DNA from: Oscillospiraceae bacterium | GTDB lineage: Bacteria; Bacillota; Clostridia; Oscillospirales; JAAYOS01 | DNA length: 64,000 bases | Direction: 5' to 3' | Assembly (NCBI GenBank): GCA_031264245.1 | Contig: JAISEG010000007.1 | Location: 1 to 64,000 of the forward strand | In this document: positions 51,344-59,527 of the stretch, piece by piece | Position numbering within the stretch: the first letter of the stretch is position 1 | Layout: every line of letters starts with the position of its first letter | Made by a program: the position numbers and the translations under genes | Notes under the pieces: generated by a model | The model's database searches: none | What the model was told of the DNA's origin: nothing | What the model saw: the letters and a program-made list of their open reading frames with translations, nothing else

Positions 51344-51778
51344 TTACTTCGAAATTTTTTTGCGGAGGTTTGGACCTGTTTTCTTGTTCCTGTTTTTTAG
51401 CATAGCCCCGGAAATACTTCCCGCAAGCCCGGACAGGAATATCTGGACTCCCCCGTGCGAAGGCAGGAAATTGCTGTAGAAAATCAGCCCGATGAGACAA
51501 ATGATCAGGAATACGACGATTCCCTGCACCGCTCCGACGATCAAAAACCGGCTTCCATGCCTGCCCGCGGCGAGAAAGCCGCCGCCGATTGTGCTGATAA
51601 ACAGCACCACCATCAGTATCGCCCCGGAGGAGCCCTCGCTCATGTTTCCAGAGAGTATGATCCCCGAAACCGCCAGCAATATCAAAAGACAACCCGCGAC
51701 AGAAACCCCGGACCCGATCAGAACCGCCTGCGCAAAACGCTTTACATTGAATCCGCTTTCTTCATTACCTTTATGCAT
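51344..51778 (-). CDS. TIGR04086-like membrane protein
   Basis: A 144-residue protein with four hydrophobic helices (about 13-35, 50-70, 75-95, 108-128) and a basic tail. Small membrane proteins of this layout (TIGR04086) typically lie between yajC and scfA in Clostridia, so a link to SCIFF export or membrane insertion is often supposed but not shown. GGAG lies 6 nt before the ATG at 51778. The gene end and the scfA leader contain three copies of TTATACTTCGAA-like words (51311-51355). Confidence 0.8.
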   Translation of the reverse strand: MHKGNEESGFNVKRFAQAVLIGSGVSVAGCLLILLAVSGIILSGNMSEGSSGAILMVVLFISTIGGGFLAAGRHGSRFLIVGAVQGIVVFLIICLIGLIFYSNFLPSHGGVQIFLSGLAGSISGAMLKNRNKKTGPNLRKKISK

Positions 51779-51907
51779 ACGATCACTCCCTAAACGTTTT
51801 GTTTAAAGAGTATTCGGCATGTACCATAAAAAGTACAGGTTTTAAATATTTTGTTATGAACCTATCACCGCTCTGTGGCGGGAGGCTCAAATGAACCCCG
51901 GCAAGCT

Positions 51908-52234
51908 TTACTGCTGAGCCGGAGCCTCGCCCTTGCCCGTCGAGGATACCGCCCAGCGCATGACCTGGAGCTGGGTGCGGTCCTTGCCGCTCTCAATGGT
52001 GATGACGTCGTCCTTTATCGCGGATATCTTGCCGACAATCCCGCCTCTGGTCGTGACCTCATTCCCTACGGACAGCTCGCTGAGCATCTTCTGCACCGAT
52101 TTCTTCCGCTTTGACTCCGGACGAATGAGCATAAAATAGAAAACAACGATAACAACCGCGAAGGGCAGGATGTATGAAGCGATCATGGAGATATCAAGAC
52201 CTTCTGCCGCCGTCAAAAATGGCAATGTTAACAA
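51908..52234 (-). CDS. yajC: Preprotein translocase subunit YajC
   Basis: A 108-residue protein with one N-terminal membrane helix (about 18-36) followed by RPESKRKKSVQKMLSELSVG and GDEVTTRGGIVGKI-like segments, the YajC signature; it assists the Sec translocon. The start is TTG at 52234 with AAGGAGGTG 8 nt upstream. It lies between tgt and the TIGR04086-like gene; secD and secF, which often follow in Clostridia, are not here. An Ala/Gln-rich short tail ends the protein. Confidence 0.92.
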   Translation of the reverse strand: MLTLPFLTAAEGLDISMIASYILPFAVVIVVFYFMLIRPESKRKKSVQKMLSELSVGNEVTTRGGIVGKISAIKDDVITIESGKDRTQLQVMRWAVSSTGKGEAPAQQ

Positions 52235-52277
52235 TGTATTTTCACCTCCTTATCAGATTTTGTTTCGCGGGGGAAAA

Positions 52278-52297
52278 TTTTTGCCGCATAGCAAAAA
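52278..52297 (-). terminator. Weak terminator-like hairpin between tgt and yajC
   Basis: On the minus strand TTTTTGC, a 6-nt loop and GCAAAAA are followed by TTTTCCC. The short stem could attenuate read-through from tgt into yajC. Confidence 0.4.
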
Positions 52298-52379
52298 TTA
52301 CTAATATTGCGCTATTTTGTTATTATAATGAATATATTATATTTTTGCAAGCAATTTATGCAAATAACTCAAATTTAAC

Positions 52380-53567
52380 TCAAATTCTTTTGCCGAGCAG
52401 CTCTTTTTTCTCCTCCATGAAGCGGGAAAAGCTTCCCTCCTCTATCGAACGGCGTATGTCCGCCATCAGCCTGTTGTAAAAATACAGGTTGTGCATGACC
52501 GCGAGCCGCAGGGCAAGCAGCTCTCCGGCCTTGAACAAATGCCGCAGGTACGCGGCGGAGAAGCTGCGGCAGAGACGGCAGCCGCACTCCGGGTCCACCG
52601 GGGAGGGGTCGCGCTCATACTTTTTGTTTTGTATGTTGATTATCCCCCTGCCTGTAAACAGGTGCCCGTGCCTGGCGTTGCGGGCGGGCATCACACAGTC
52701 GAACAAATCCACCCCCCGGCACACCGCCTCAAGGATATTCACCGGGGTTCCCACCCCCATGAGGTACCGCGGCTTATCCTCTGGCGCCTCGGGGCAGACC
52801 GCCTCCAAAATTTCGTACATCGTCTCCGCGGTCTCTCCCACCGCAAGCCCGCCGATGGCGTAGCCGGGCAGGTCCAGCTCCCGTATCCGCCGCATATGCT
52901 CGATTCTCAGGTCCTTATATATCCCGCCCTGATTTATCCCGAAGAGCGCCTGTCCCCTGTTTGTCACAGCCTCGTCCGCGCTTTGGCGGGAAAGCTCCTC
53001 CTTGCATCTCACAAGCCAGCGGTAGGTACGCATACAGGAGTCCGCGACGTAGCCGTGTGTGGAGGGATTTTCGACGCACTCGTCAAACGCCATGGCGATG
53101 TCCGAGCCCAGAGCCGACTGTATGCGTATGCTGTCCTCCGGCGACATGAATATCCTTCTGCCGTCGATGTGGGAGCTGAAGCTCACGCCCTCCTCCGAAA
53201 TTTTCCTCAGCTTCGCAAGCGAAAAGACCTGAAACCCGCCGCTGTCGGTGAGAATAGGTCTCCTCCAGTTCATGAAGCCGTGTAACCCGCCGGTTGCATG
53301 TAACCCACAGGTTGCATGTAACCCGCCGGTTGCATGAAGCCCGCCGCCAACCTCCTTGATCACATCCTCACCCGGTCGCAGGTGCAGATGATAGGTGTTG
53401 GACAGCTCTATCTGACAGCCGATCTCCTCGAGGTCCGCGGCGTCAAGCCCGCCCTTGATCGCCGCCTGAGTGCCGACGTTCATAAAGGCGGGCGTCTGAA
53501 CAGTCCCGTGCGGGGTATAAAGCTCCCCGCGCCGCGCGGAGCCATCGGTTGATATAAGCTTAAACAT
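52380..53567 (-). CDS. tgt: tRNA-guanine transglycosylase
   Basis: Exchanges guanine for the queuine precursor preQ1 at position 34 of GUN tRNAs. From the ATG at 53567 it is 395 residues, slightly longer than the usual 370-380. The start VGTQAAIKGG, the catalytic ILTDSGGFQVFSL (Asp108), the nucleophile region AMAFDECVEN and the C-terminal zinc site CGCRLC...HN are intact. An in-frame repeat GGLHATGGLHATCGLHATGG (residues 76-95) expands a normally short conserved stretch just before the FMNWRRPILTDSGG active-site region. GGGGG lies 7 nt before the ATG. The upstream DNA is the heptamer repeat block, so its promoter is not clear. Confidence 0.93.
   Translation of the reverse strand: MFKLISTDGSARRGELYTPHGTVQTPAFMNVGTQAAIKGGLDAADLEEIGCQIELSNTYHLHLRPGEDVIKEVGGGLHATGGLHATCGLHATGGLHGFMNWRRPILTDSGGFQVFSLAKLRKISEEGVSFSSHIDGRRIFMSPEDSIRIQSALGSDIAMAFDECVENPSTHGYVADSCMRTYRWLVRCKEELSRQSADEAVTNRGQALFGINQGGIYKDLRIEHMRRIRELDLPGYAIGGLAVGETAETMYEILEAVCPEAPEDKPRYLMGVGTPVNILEAVCRGVDLFDCVMPARNARHGHLFTGRGIINIQNKKYERDPSPVDPECGCRLCRSFSAAYLRHLFKAGELLALRLAVMHNLYFYNRLMADIRRSIEEGSFSRFMEEKKELLGKRI
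53281..53334 (-). repeat. In-frame 18-bp tandem repeat inside tgt
   Basis: Three 18-bp units (53281-53298, 53299-53316, 53317-53334), TGTAACCCGCCGGTTGCA and one variant with ACA, plus a degenerate fourth. They add repeats of the six residues GLHATG. Being a multiple of three, the array keeps the frame. Confidence 0.9.
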
Positions 53568-53574
53568 GTCCGTC

Positions 53575-53900
53575 CCCCGTCTAAAATTGTCAACTGGGGA
53601 ACGGCGGACGCGCGGGTGCGCGCCCCTACAAGCAATCGTCTCCCCACTCGTTCTCCGTCCCCAACTGTCAACTGTCAATTGTCAACTCTCAACTGCCAAC
53701 TGGGGGACGGCGGACGCGCAATGCGCGCCCCTACAAACAATCGTCTCCCCACTCGTTCTCCGTCCCCAACTGTCAATTGTCAACTGTCAACTGTCAACTG
53801 CCAACTGGGGGACGGCGGACGCGCGGGTGCGCGCCCCTACAAGCAATCGTCTCCCCACCCGTTCTCCGTCCCCAATTGTCAACTGTCAATTGTCAATTGT
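53575..53900. repeat. Composite heptamer and GC-rich repeat block
   Basis: Three units of about 105-106 bp, each made of GGGGACGGCGGACGCGC, AATGCGC or GGGTGCG, GCCCCTACAA, then CAATCGTCTCCCCAC, GTTCTCCGTCCCC, and a 7-bp tandem array (AACTGTC, AATTGTC, AACTCTC, AACTGCC). The ATCGTC word recurs at 53635, 53740 and 53846. The last array enters the end of the next gene. No gene is supported in 53568-53878. Confidence 0.9.
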
Positions 53901-54454
53901 ATAAACCCCTCCCCCGCCCTTTCGACAAATTCAAAGGTGTATTCGGGGGTGTACAGCTTCGACGGCTCCAGCTTCTCGCGGGTCAGCAGGGCGTAATTTC
54001 TCTCAAGGTACCCCCGTATGTCCGGCTTGCTTATTCCGCGGAACTCATACAGCAGACCGTCCGGGCAGCTCAGCATATCCCGCCACAGCCCGTCACACCA
54101 GTCGAAGCGGTGAAAAAGCCAGTTGCTTGTCATGAGGATATTCTCCCTGTACGACGCGACCCAGCTGTTGTCATTATACCCGCTTTTGTATAGGTCAACC
54201 GCCTCCCTGTCCCACAAATAGTCGGCGTACAGGTGCAGAAGCACACCCATGAAAAATTCGTTTTTGCAGTCCGCCTCCCTCGCGTAGCCGCGCAGAGCGT
54301 CCAGCCTGTCCGGCAGGTCCCGGAAATGGTTTTTGTCCTTTTCCAGGTATGTGCCGTTGAACGCGTCCGGGGCAAGGCTGCCCACCATGAAGGGTATCGG
54401 CATATCCGGTTTCAGCTTCCTCGCGAGCAATATGTGGATCATGGATGAAGGCAT
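53879..54454 (-). CDS. Zinc-dependent phospholipase C-like protein
   Basis: A 191-residue all-helical protein of the zinc-dependent phospholipase C/S1-P1-like fold. It starts MPSSMIHILLARKL, with HIL and GSLAPDAF providing the early metal ligands; NHFRDLP, FFMGVLLHLYADYLWD (HxxxD) follow. There is no signal peptide, as in the cytosolic small-PLC-like family. The ATG at 54454 follows GGGAG by 6 nt. The last residues, IQLTIDS, are encoded by the heptamer array, so the original end of the gene may have been lost. A hairpin lies upstream. Its substrate is unknown. Confidence 0.8.
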   Translation of the reverse strand: MPSSMIHILLARKLKPDMPIPFMVGSLAPDAFNGTYLEKDKNHFRDLPDRLDALRGYAREADCKNEFFMGVLLHLYADYLWDREAVDLYKSGYNDNSWVASYRENILMTSNWLFHRFDWCDGLWRDMLSCPDGLLYEFRGISKPDIRGYLERNYALLTREKLEPSKLYTPEYTFEFVERAGEGFIQLTIDS

Positions 54455-54523
54455 TGTTATCTCCCATTTTTTTGTTGCCGCGATATAACGCGGCATCGAA
54501 ACCCAAGTCTGCACAAAGTCCCG

Positions 54524-54552
54524 GAATATGACGCCCTGTGGGCGTCATATTC
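54524..54552. terminator. Hairpin upstream of the PLC-like gene and after natB
   Basis: A perfect 13-bp stem, GAATATGACGCCC (54524-54536) with GGGCGTCATATTC (54540-54552), loop TGT. On the minus strand it lies 47 nt after the natB stop; no T run follows, so termination is likely but not certain. Confidence 0.6.
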
Positions 54553-54598
54553 GTAATGCGGTTCACCAAATTCAGATATTAGAGTAGAATCGAAACCG

Positions 54599-55819
54599 CT
54601 ATGCCCTAAGCATAATATTTTCCTTTTTGAACATTATCCTTCCGAGCGCCAGCACCACAACCACAAACAGCGCGCTTTCCCCCAGCGTGACGAGGAAATA
54701 CGGTATGTTCTCCATACCTGACAGCACCATTTTCAGGCAGCCTATCGTGTTGTACACAGGGATGAAGGCGGTTTGGAATGTAAAGTCGCCGGCTTGCTTA
54801 TATATCGTAGTGAATATCGGGATGTATGACGCGAGCATTACGAAGGTTCCGTAGCTTGACGCCTCCTTCACGGTGCGCGCGTAGGTGGAAAGCAGCACAT
54901 GGATGCCGCTGAACATCAGCGCCATAAGCGCGATGATCACTATGGTCAGCGCCAACGTGACAGGCGGCAAGCCAAATCCCTTTACATCGTCCAGCCCCAT
55001 AGTCATGGCTCCGGGGTTGAGCAAATAGCCGAGAGCCATGCCCAGTACGCTCGACGCGACCATCAAAAACGACATTGACAGCACCGCCCCGAGCTTTCCC
55101 GCCAGAATATCGCTTCGCCGCGCCTTCGTGCAGAGAAGCGGCTCAAAGGTACGGCGTTCCTTCTCCCCGGCGAAAAGATCCACCGCCGTCGACATTGCGC
55201 CGACAGAGAGGAAAATCAGCACCATCATCGGCAATATCATGGACAGCACCATGCCCGCGCCCGCTTCCTCGCCGCCCAGCTCCGCCTTTAACGTGCCGAT
55301 GGAGATGTGTATCGGGGTGAGCTCCGCCAGCGACACGCCCATCTGAGCCAGCTTTTCCTGCTGGACAACCGAGTTGTAGGCGTTAAGCAGGTTTATAAAA
55401 TAGCTCATGCTGGCGGAGGAGGCGGATTTGTTTTCGTCGTACATAATTTTCAGGCTTGCGGGCTCTCTGTTTTCTATCGCCGCAAGACCGTCGCCGTCAA
55501 ATGTGACCGCTATCTGGGCGCCGCCGGAGGACAGCTCCCCCGCCGGGTCGGCATTGCTGATGACGGATATTCCGCCCTCCCCCGCAAACACGCTGTGGCT
55601 TAAAAGCGTCTCCAGCGCCGCGAGCTGTTCCCCCGGCTCCGTGACTATGACGGTGCTGTTCTGCGCCTGCTCCTCGATACCTGTCAACGCCGAGCCCATC
55701 ATCCAAAACATCGCGGGATACAGCAAAATCGGAAGTATCAGCGAGACCAGCAGACTGCGCCGGTCGCGGAAAATATCAACTATTTCCTTCCGGAAAATAA
55801 TTCCTGCGTAGCTTTTCAT
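54599..55819 (-). CDS. natB: ABC exporter permease, NatB-like
   Basis: A 406-residue permease with one N-terminal helix, a large extracytoplasmic domain (about 50-180) and five C-terminal helices with the motif AGEKERRTFEPLLCTKARR, as in NatB of the NatAB sodium exporter family. It overlaps natA by 4 nt, so the two are translationally coupled. Substrate assignment as Na+ is only by family; similar permeases export other compounds. It is the last gene of the 58.2-54.6 kb minus-strand operon. Confidence 0.85.
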   Translation of the reverse strand: MKSYAGIIFRKEIVDIFRDRRSLLVSLILPILLYPAMFWMMGSALTGIEEQAQNSTVIVTEPGEQLAALETLLSHSVFAGEGGISVISNADPAGELSSGGAQIAVTFDGDGLAAIENREPASLKIMYDENKSASSASMSYFINLLNAYNSVVQQEKLAQMGVSLAELTPIHISIGTLKAELGGEEAGAGMVLSMILPMMVLIFLSVGAMSTAVDLFAGEKERRTFEPLLCTKARRSDILAGKLGAVLSMSFLMVASSVLGMALGYLLNPGAMTMGLDDVKGFGLPPVTLALTIVIIALMALMFSGIHVLLSTYARTVKEASSYGTFVMLASYIPIFTTIYKQAGDFTFQTAFIPVYNTIGCLKMVLSGMENIPYFLVTLGESALFVVVVLALGRIMFKKENIMLRA

Positions 55820-56547
55820 TCCTCGTTCCCCCTTCCGGCAAGCTTGAAAAATACTTCCTCAAGCGACCCGCAGCCGCTTGAATTGCATAAATCCTCTATC
55901 GTACCGCACGCCATCAGGCTGCCCTTGTGCAGTATCCCGACCCGGTCGCAAAGCCGCGTGATTACGTCCAGGTTGTGGTCGGACAGGACAATCGTCTTGT
56001 CCTTGCCCTTCAACTCGAACACAAAATCCTCGACGTCCTTGCGGCTTGTGACGTCCAGCCCCACCATAGGCTCGTCAAAGAGCATGACCGTCGGGTTATG
56101 TACGACGCTTCTGGCAAGCGCCGCCTTCTGGCGGGTGCCCTTCGAGAGCTTCTTTGCCCGAAAGCTCAAATACTCTGTAAAGTTGAAGGCTTCGGCCAGC
56201 TCCTCCGCCCTTTTGTTCGCTTCCGCCTTGGACATGTCGTTTAACTCGGCAAAATACACAATATTTTCCCGCGCGGTCAGACGCTCATAAAGTCCGGTGT
56301 CCCCTCCGAAAAGCAGCCCGACGTGCTTTCTTATCTCGTCGGGTTTTTTAATCAGGTCAATACCGTTGATACTTGCGGTGCCCGCCGTTGGGGTTAGCAT
56401 GGTCGCCAGCATACGAAGGGTGGTGGTTTTTCCCGCTCCGTTTGCGCCGAGCAGTCCGAAAACCTCCCCCGGCTTCACGGTCAGGCTGACGTCCTGCACA
56501 GCCCTTACCGCCTTGAAGTGCTTTGTAAGTCCTTGCAATACAAGCAT
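55816..56547 (-). CDS. natA: ABC exporter ATP-binding protein, NatA-like
   Basis: A 243-residue ATPase with Walker A GANGAGKT (34-41), signature LSKGTR (134-139), Walker B MLFDEP (155-160) and switch His191, all intact. It partners the NatB-like permease whose gene overlaps it. It lies 16 nt after the transglutaminase/SLH gene, so all three are probably one transcript. The start ATG at 56547 has AGGAGAAACACAAAT upstream. Confidence 0.9.
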   Translation of the reverse strand: MLVLQGLTKHFKAVRAVQDVSLTVKPGEVFGLLGANGAGKTTTLRMLATMLTPTAGTASINGIDLIKKPDEIRKHVGLLFGGDTGLYERLTARENIVYFAELNDMSKAEANKRAEELAEAFNFTEYLSFRAKKLSKGTRQKAALARSVVHNPTVMLFDEPMVGLDVTSRKDVEDFVFELKGKDKTIVLSDHNLDVITRLCDRVGILHKGSLMACGTIEDLCNSSGCGSLEEVFFKLAGRGNEE

Positions 56548-56563
56548 ATTTGTGTTTCTCCTC

Positions 56564-58192
56564 TTAATTACTAATTATATTGTACATTCTCAGCATGGTG
56601 ATAAACGCCTGCTCCCTTGTGTAGTAGCCCTGCGGGGTGAACAGGTCGGCGGAGGTCCCCTTCATCAGCGGCTCGTTATATACGCCGTCGATACAGCTGG
56701 ATATAAAGCTTATTTCATTAGCCGACCACGAGGAGAAGGACTTCGAATCGCTGAAGGCGACCGGCGCGCCGTTTGGTTCGGCGTAGCCCGCGACGTGCAG
56801 CGTCCTGTACAGCATTGTCGCCGCCTGCTCCCTTGTGATGCTTCCGTCCGGGTCGAAGCGCTTGTTGCCGTAGCCCAAAACGATGCCGAGCGCGTTTGCC
56901 GCGAGGACGTTTCTCGACTGCGTATCGCTAAAGGTGTCCGCCTTTACGCTCACACCCTTGAGGGTCAGGAAGTCGTCTATGGACAGCTTTGAGTACACCT
57001 CAATAAACCCGACTATCAGGTCGCTGAACTCGCTTCTCGTGATGTTCTGCTGATAGCCGCTGTTCAGGGTCTTGGGGATAAGTCCCAGCGCGTTTGCCGC
57101 GGTCACATATTCCGCCGCCCAGTAGGACGGCTCGGTGGCGGCTGGTATGGAAGCCTCCGAATAGCTGACAAGCTTGTGGTCGGCGGAGAAAAATTCCAGC
57201 GTAGGGTCGAAATATTTTCTGTAGGTCATGCCGCCGCCGGAGGCAAACCTGCCCTTTTCATATATGCCGCCGGAGTCCCAGGTGGCGTCAATGATCGCCC
57301 ACCTGCCGTCTATAAACGCCTCGTTCCAGATGTGGTTTATCCTGCTGCCGGTGAGCGTATCGCTTGTCCAGTCGTCCTCCGCGTATATCCCAAGCCCGTA
57401 GCCGGACACCACCTTTGCGGGTATCCCGGCCGCCCGCAGCAGCGCGGCGTTGAGATTGGAATAGCCCTCGCAGGAGGCATATTTGTTGTGCAAAACTCCG
57501 AGGGAGGTTTGGGTGCTCCGCACACCTGTATCCAGCTCGTCATAGTTGTAGGAGATGTTTCCCGCGACCCAGTCGTGTACCGCCCGCGCCTTGGAGTAGT
57601 CGCCGGTCTTGCCCTTTGTTATCTCGGCGGCAAGCCTGTATATTTCAAGGCTGTCCGATTGGATGGAAGCGGTACTTTTTAGGTAATAGCCCAGCGCGGC
57701 GGAGTCGGTTCTCCCTCTTTTAAATATTTCGGTGTTCTGAGAGTATACGGGGGAAAGGGCAAAGCTCGGCGCTCCCCCGCTTAGCTTAACAGGAAGCTTG
57801 GCCTTCCATACGTAGCTGGTGTACGTGCCGTCCCGTTCCCTGCCGTAGAACATATGCAAATAGTATGTGCCGTCCGAAACGCCGGAGGCGTCGTAGAGCG
57901 CGCTGTAACCATCGGCGGCTGAATACGAGCGCTCCAGCACCTGATCGTTCAGCTTCTTCTCGCTCGTGGGAGAGGATGTAAGCCACAGCCAGATAAATTT
58001 ATACTCCTCCGTGTCCGGTATGCCGCCGATATGTATCGCTTTGCCCCGGGCGGAGATGCGGAAGGCCTGTCCCGGATCGTTTGACAGGGTTATCGAATCG
58101 GTATACACCGCCGCGAATGAGGGTATCGTAAGTGAGATAACCGCCGCAAAAGCAAGCAGCAGCGATACCGCGGGGGTTAGTTTTTTCTTCAT
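56564..58192 (-). CDS. Secreted transglutaminase-like protein with SLH domains
   Basis: A 542-residue exported protein. The signal peptide covers residues 1-28. A transglutaminase-like domain has the catalytic triad Cys241 (YASCEGYSN), His287 (NHIWNE) and Asp302 (IIDATWD). Then come three SLH motifs (about 355-405, 410-470, 475-540; ITRSEFSDLI, ITREQAATML, YTREQAFITML) that anchor it to wall secondary polymers. Such proteins probably process or cross-link surface peptides. AGGA lies 9 nt before the ATG at 58192; a GTG at 58207 would bury that site. It heads an operon with natA and natB, an odd partnership. Confidence 0.9.
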   Translation of the reverse strand: MKKKLTPAVSLLLAFAAVISLTIPSFAAVYTDSITLSNDPGQAFRISARGKAIHIGGIPDTEEYKFIWLWLTSSPTSEKKLNDQVLERSYSAADGYSALYDASGVSDGTYYLHMFYGRERDGTYTSYVWKAKLPVKLSGGAPSFALSPVYSQNTEIFKRGRTDSAALGYYLKSTASIQSDSLEIYRLAAEITKGKTGDYSKARAVHDWVAGNISYNYDELDTGVRSTQTSLGVLHNKYASCEGYSNLNAALLRAAGIPAKVVSGYGLGIYAEDDWTSDTLTGSRINHIWNEAFIDGRWAIIDATWDSGGIYEKGRFASGGGMTYRKYFDPTLEFFSADHKLVSYSEASIPAATEPSYWAAEYVTAANALGLIPKTLNSGYQQNITRSEFSDLIVGFIEVYSKLSIDDFLTLKGVSVKADTFSDTQSRNVLAANALGIVLGYGNKRFDPDGSITREQAATMLYRTLHVAGYAEPNGAPVAFSDSKSFSSWSANEISFISSCIDGVYNEPLMKGTSADLFTPQGYYTREQAFITMLRMYNIISN

Positions 58193-58261
58193 AGCTCTAT
58201 TCCTCACACCGTTTTACCGGATATCCTCCTCATAATTATAGCTTGACAATAGCTTTACATA

Positions 58262-58290
58262 AGTATATACGAATTGCTTATGATTATCAA
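58262..58290 (-). promoter_or_regulatory. Promoter of the transglutaminase-natAB operon
   Basis: Minus strand: TTGATA, a 17-nt spacer and TATACT, about 70 nt upstream of the ATG at 58192. Confidence 0.6.
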
Positions 58291-58331
58291 CAAATATTTT
58301 TATTTGATGACGGGATAAACGCGTGAGCATA

Positions 58332-58360
58332 TAGACATTTTCTAAAAAATATATTATAAT
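58332..58360 (+). promoter_or_regulatory. Promoter of the nitroreductase gene
   Basis: TAGACA, a 17-nt spacer and a perfect TATAAT (58355-58360), 57 nt before the ATG at 58417. It is in an AT-rich palindromic stretch. Confidence 0.6.
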
Positions 58361-58416
58361 ATATAATATATTATATGTTATACACAACTTCGCAAAAAGA
58401 AAGGATGACAGACAAC

Positions 58417-58965
58417 ATGAACGAGACCTTGAAAAACATATTCTCCCGCTACTCCTGCCGCGCGTTTAAGGACGAAATGCCGCCGGACGATATCCTGAAT
58501 CAAATCACCGACGCCGCCCTTGCCGCTCCCAGCGGGATGAACGCAATGCCATGGCATGTTACCCTCGTGAAGAACAAGGGGATAATTGACGGCTTCGAGC
58601 GGGACGCCATGGAAGTCTTAAAAGCGAACCCGGACAAATCAATCTACGACCGGATAGCCTCAAGGGGCGGGAAGATATACTACAACGCGCCCGCCATGGT
58701 GATGATATCCATACGTGACGGCGGGGAGCTGGACTGCGGTATCCTGTGCCAGAACGTCGTACTCGCCGCCGAAGCGCTGGGGCTTGGCAGCCTCATATGC
58801 GGAATGGCGGCATTCCCCTTCTCCGGGGAAAAGGGCGGGGAATACGTGAAGAAATTCGCCTTCCCCGACGGCTATAAGTTCGGCGTTGCTGTTCTTCTGG
58901 GCTATCCCGACGCGGTGAAGGAGCCGCACGAGCCGGACAGGTCAAAGCTCTCGGTCGTGCAGTGA
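58417..58965 (+). CDS. Nitroreductase family protein
   Basis: A 182-residue FMN-dependent oxidoreductase. The FMN phosphate-binding start RYSCRAFKDE, the AAPSGMNAMPWHV segment and the C-terminal GYPDAVKEP are typical of the nitroreductase fold. It may reduce nitroaromatics, quinones or flavins; the substrate is unknown. The ATG at 58417 is favoured since AAAGG lies 12 nt upstream, whereas an ATG at 58405 sits directly on that site. It is monocistronic and ends at a strong hairpin. Confidence 0.9.
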   Translation: MNETLKNIFSRYSCRAFKDEMPPDDILNQITDAALAAPSGMNAMPWHVTLVKNKGIIDGFERDAMEVLKANPDKSIYDRIASRGGKIYYNAPAMVMISIRDGGELDCGILCQNVVLAAEALGLGSLICGMAAFPFSGEKGGEYVKKFAFPDGYKFGVAVLLGYPDAVKEPHEPDRSKLSVVQ

Positions 58966-59010
58966 CCAGCTCCGCGCGCCTCCGGCGCGGGTGTGCTTGC
59001 CGGAGGCAAC

Positions 59011-59048
59011 GCCTCCCCCATCGAACACTTGGGTTCGATGGGGGAGGC
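59011..59048 (+). terminator. Terminator of the nitroreductase gene
   Basis: A perfect 16-bp GC-rich stem, GCCTCCCCCATCGAAC (59011-59026) with its complement (59033-59048), loop ACTTGG. It lies 45 nt after the stop; the following T run is poor. Confidence 0.7.
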
Positions 59049-59078
59049 GTGAAAGCAATAGTTTGAGGTACTGCTGTT

Positions 59079-59276
59079 ATGATAATGAAATACGACTTGC
59101 AGCTGTGTATTTACAATGACGAGTTTATGTGCTCCTTATCTGACAAGATGCATATAACCTCGCCGGAGCAATGCGAGGATTGCATAATACTATCCTTGAA
59201 ATATGAGACCTATGTTGAATATAAAAAGAAGCAGCTGCAACGCAAGTCAAGCAGATATAAGGGCTTTGACAAATGA
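59079..59276 (+). CDS. Unknown small Cys-containing protein
   Basis: A 65-residue protein starting MIMKYDLQLCIYNDEFMCSL. It has four cysteines (10, 18, 33, 36) including QCEDCII, and a basic C-terminal helix (VEYKKKQLQRKSSRYK). The cysteine pattern could bind a metal. GAGGT lies 9 nt before the ATG, and codon use resembles real genes. I do not recognise the family. It ends at a dispersed repeat unit at 59285. Confidence 0.55.
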   Translation: MIMKYDLQLCIYNDEFMCSLSDKMHITSPEQCEDCIILSLKYETYVEYKKKQLQRKSSRYKGFDK

Positions 59277-59284
59277 CCGCCGCT

Positions 59285-59345
59285 CAGGCTGTCGAAAAAG
59301 AACCGTTTTTCGCGGACGCGCACCTGCGCGCCCGCGATTTTTTGA
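59285..59345. repeat. Dispersed GC-rich palindromic repeat
   Basis: CAGGCTGTCGAAAAAGAACC, GTTTTTCGCGGACGCGCACC, TGCGCGCCCGCGATTTTTTG. This is a copy of the family, abutting the stop codon of the small gene. A GCCAGGTC/GACCTGGC hairpin follows at about 59354-59376. Confidence 0.75.
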
Positions 59346-59498
59346 CTTTTTTGCCAGGTCGTGCGGGGACCTGGCAAATATTGTTTGAAGCGTATAAACA
59401 TGTCGAAATATGTGCCAAAATAAGTATAATATCCAGTATTTAAGCGAAGAATAGTGTTAAATTATGTCGAATAAATAAATCTATCTTTTTCCTCCCCT

Positions 59499-59527
59499 GT
59501 ATATATGCCCCCCGCGGCGGGAATACT
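59499..59527 (+). promoter_or_regulatory. Forespore (sigma-F/sigma-G type) promoter of sigG
   Basis: GTATA (59499-59503), a 15-nt spacer and GGGAATACT (59519-59527) match the sigma-F consensus GYATA-N15-GGNNANANT at every conserved position. It lies 75 nt upstream of the sigG start. Confidence 0.65.

Noticed and set aside
53575-53900. Possible CRISPR array or minisatellite gene
   Set aside because: The repeated units are contiguous composites with heptamer arrays, not repeat-spacer units, and the frames through them are repeat-encoded.
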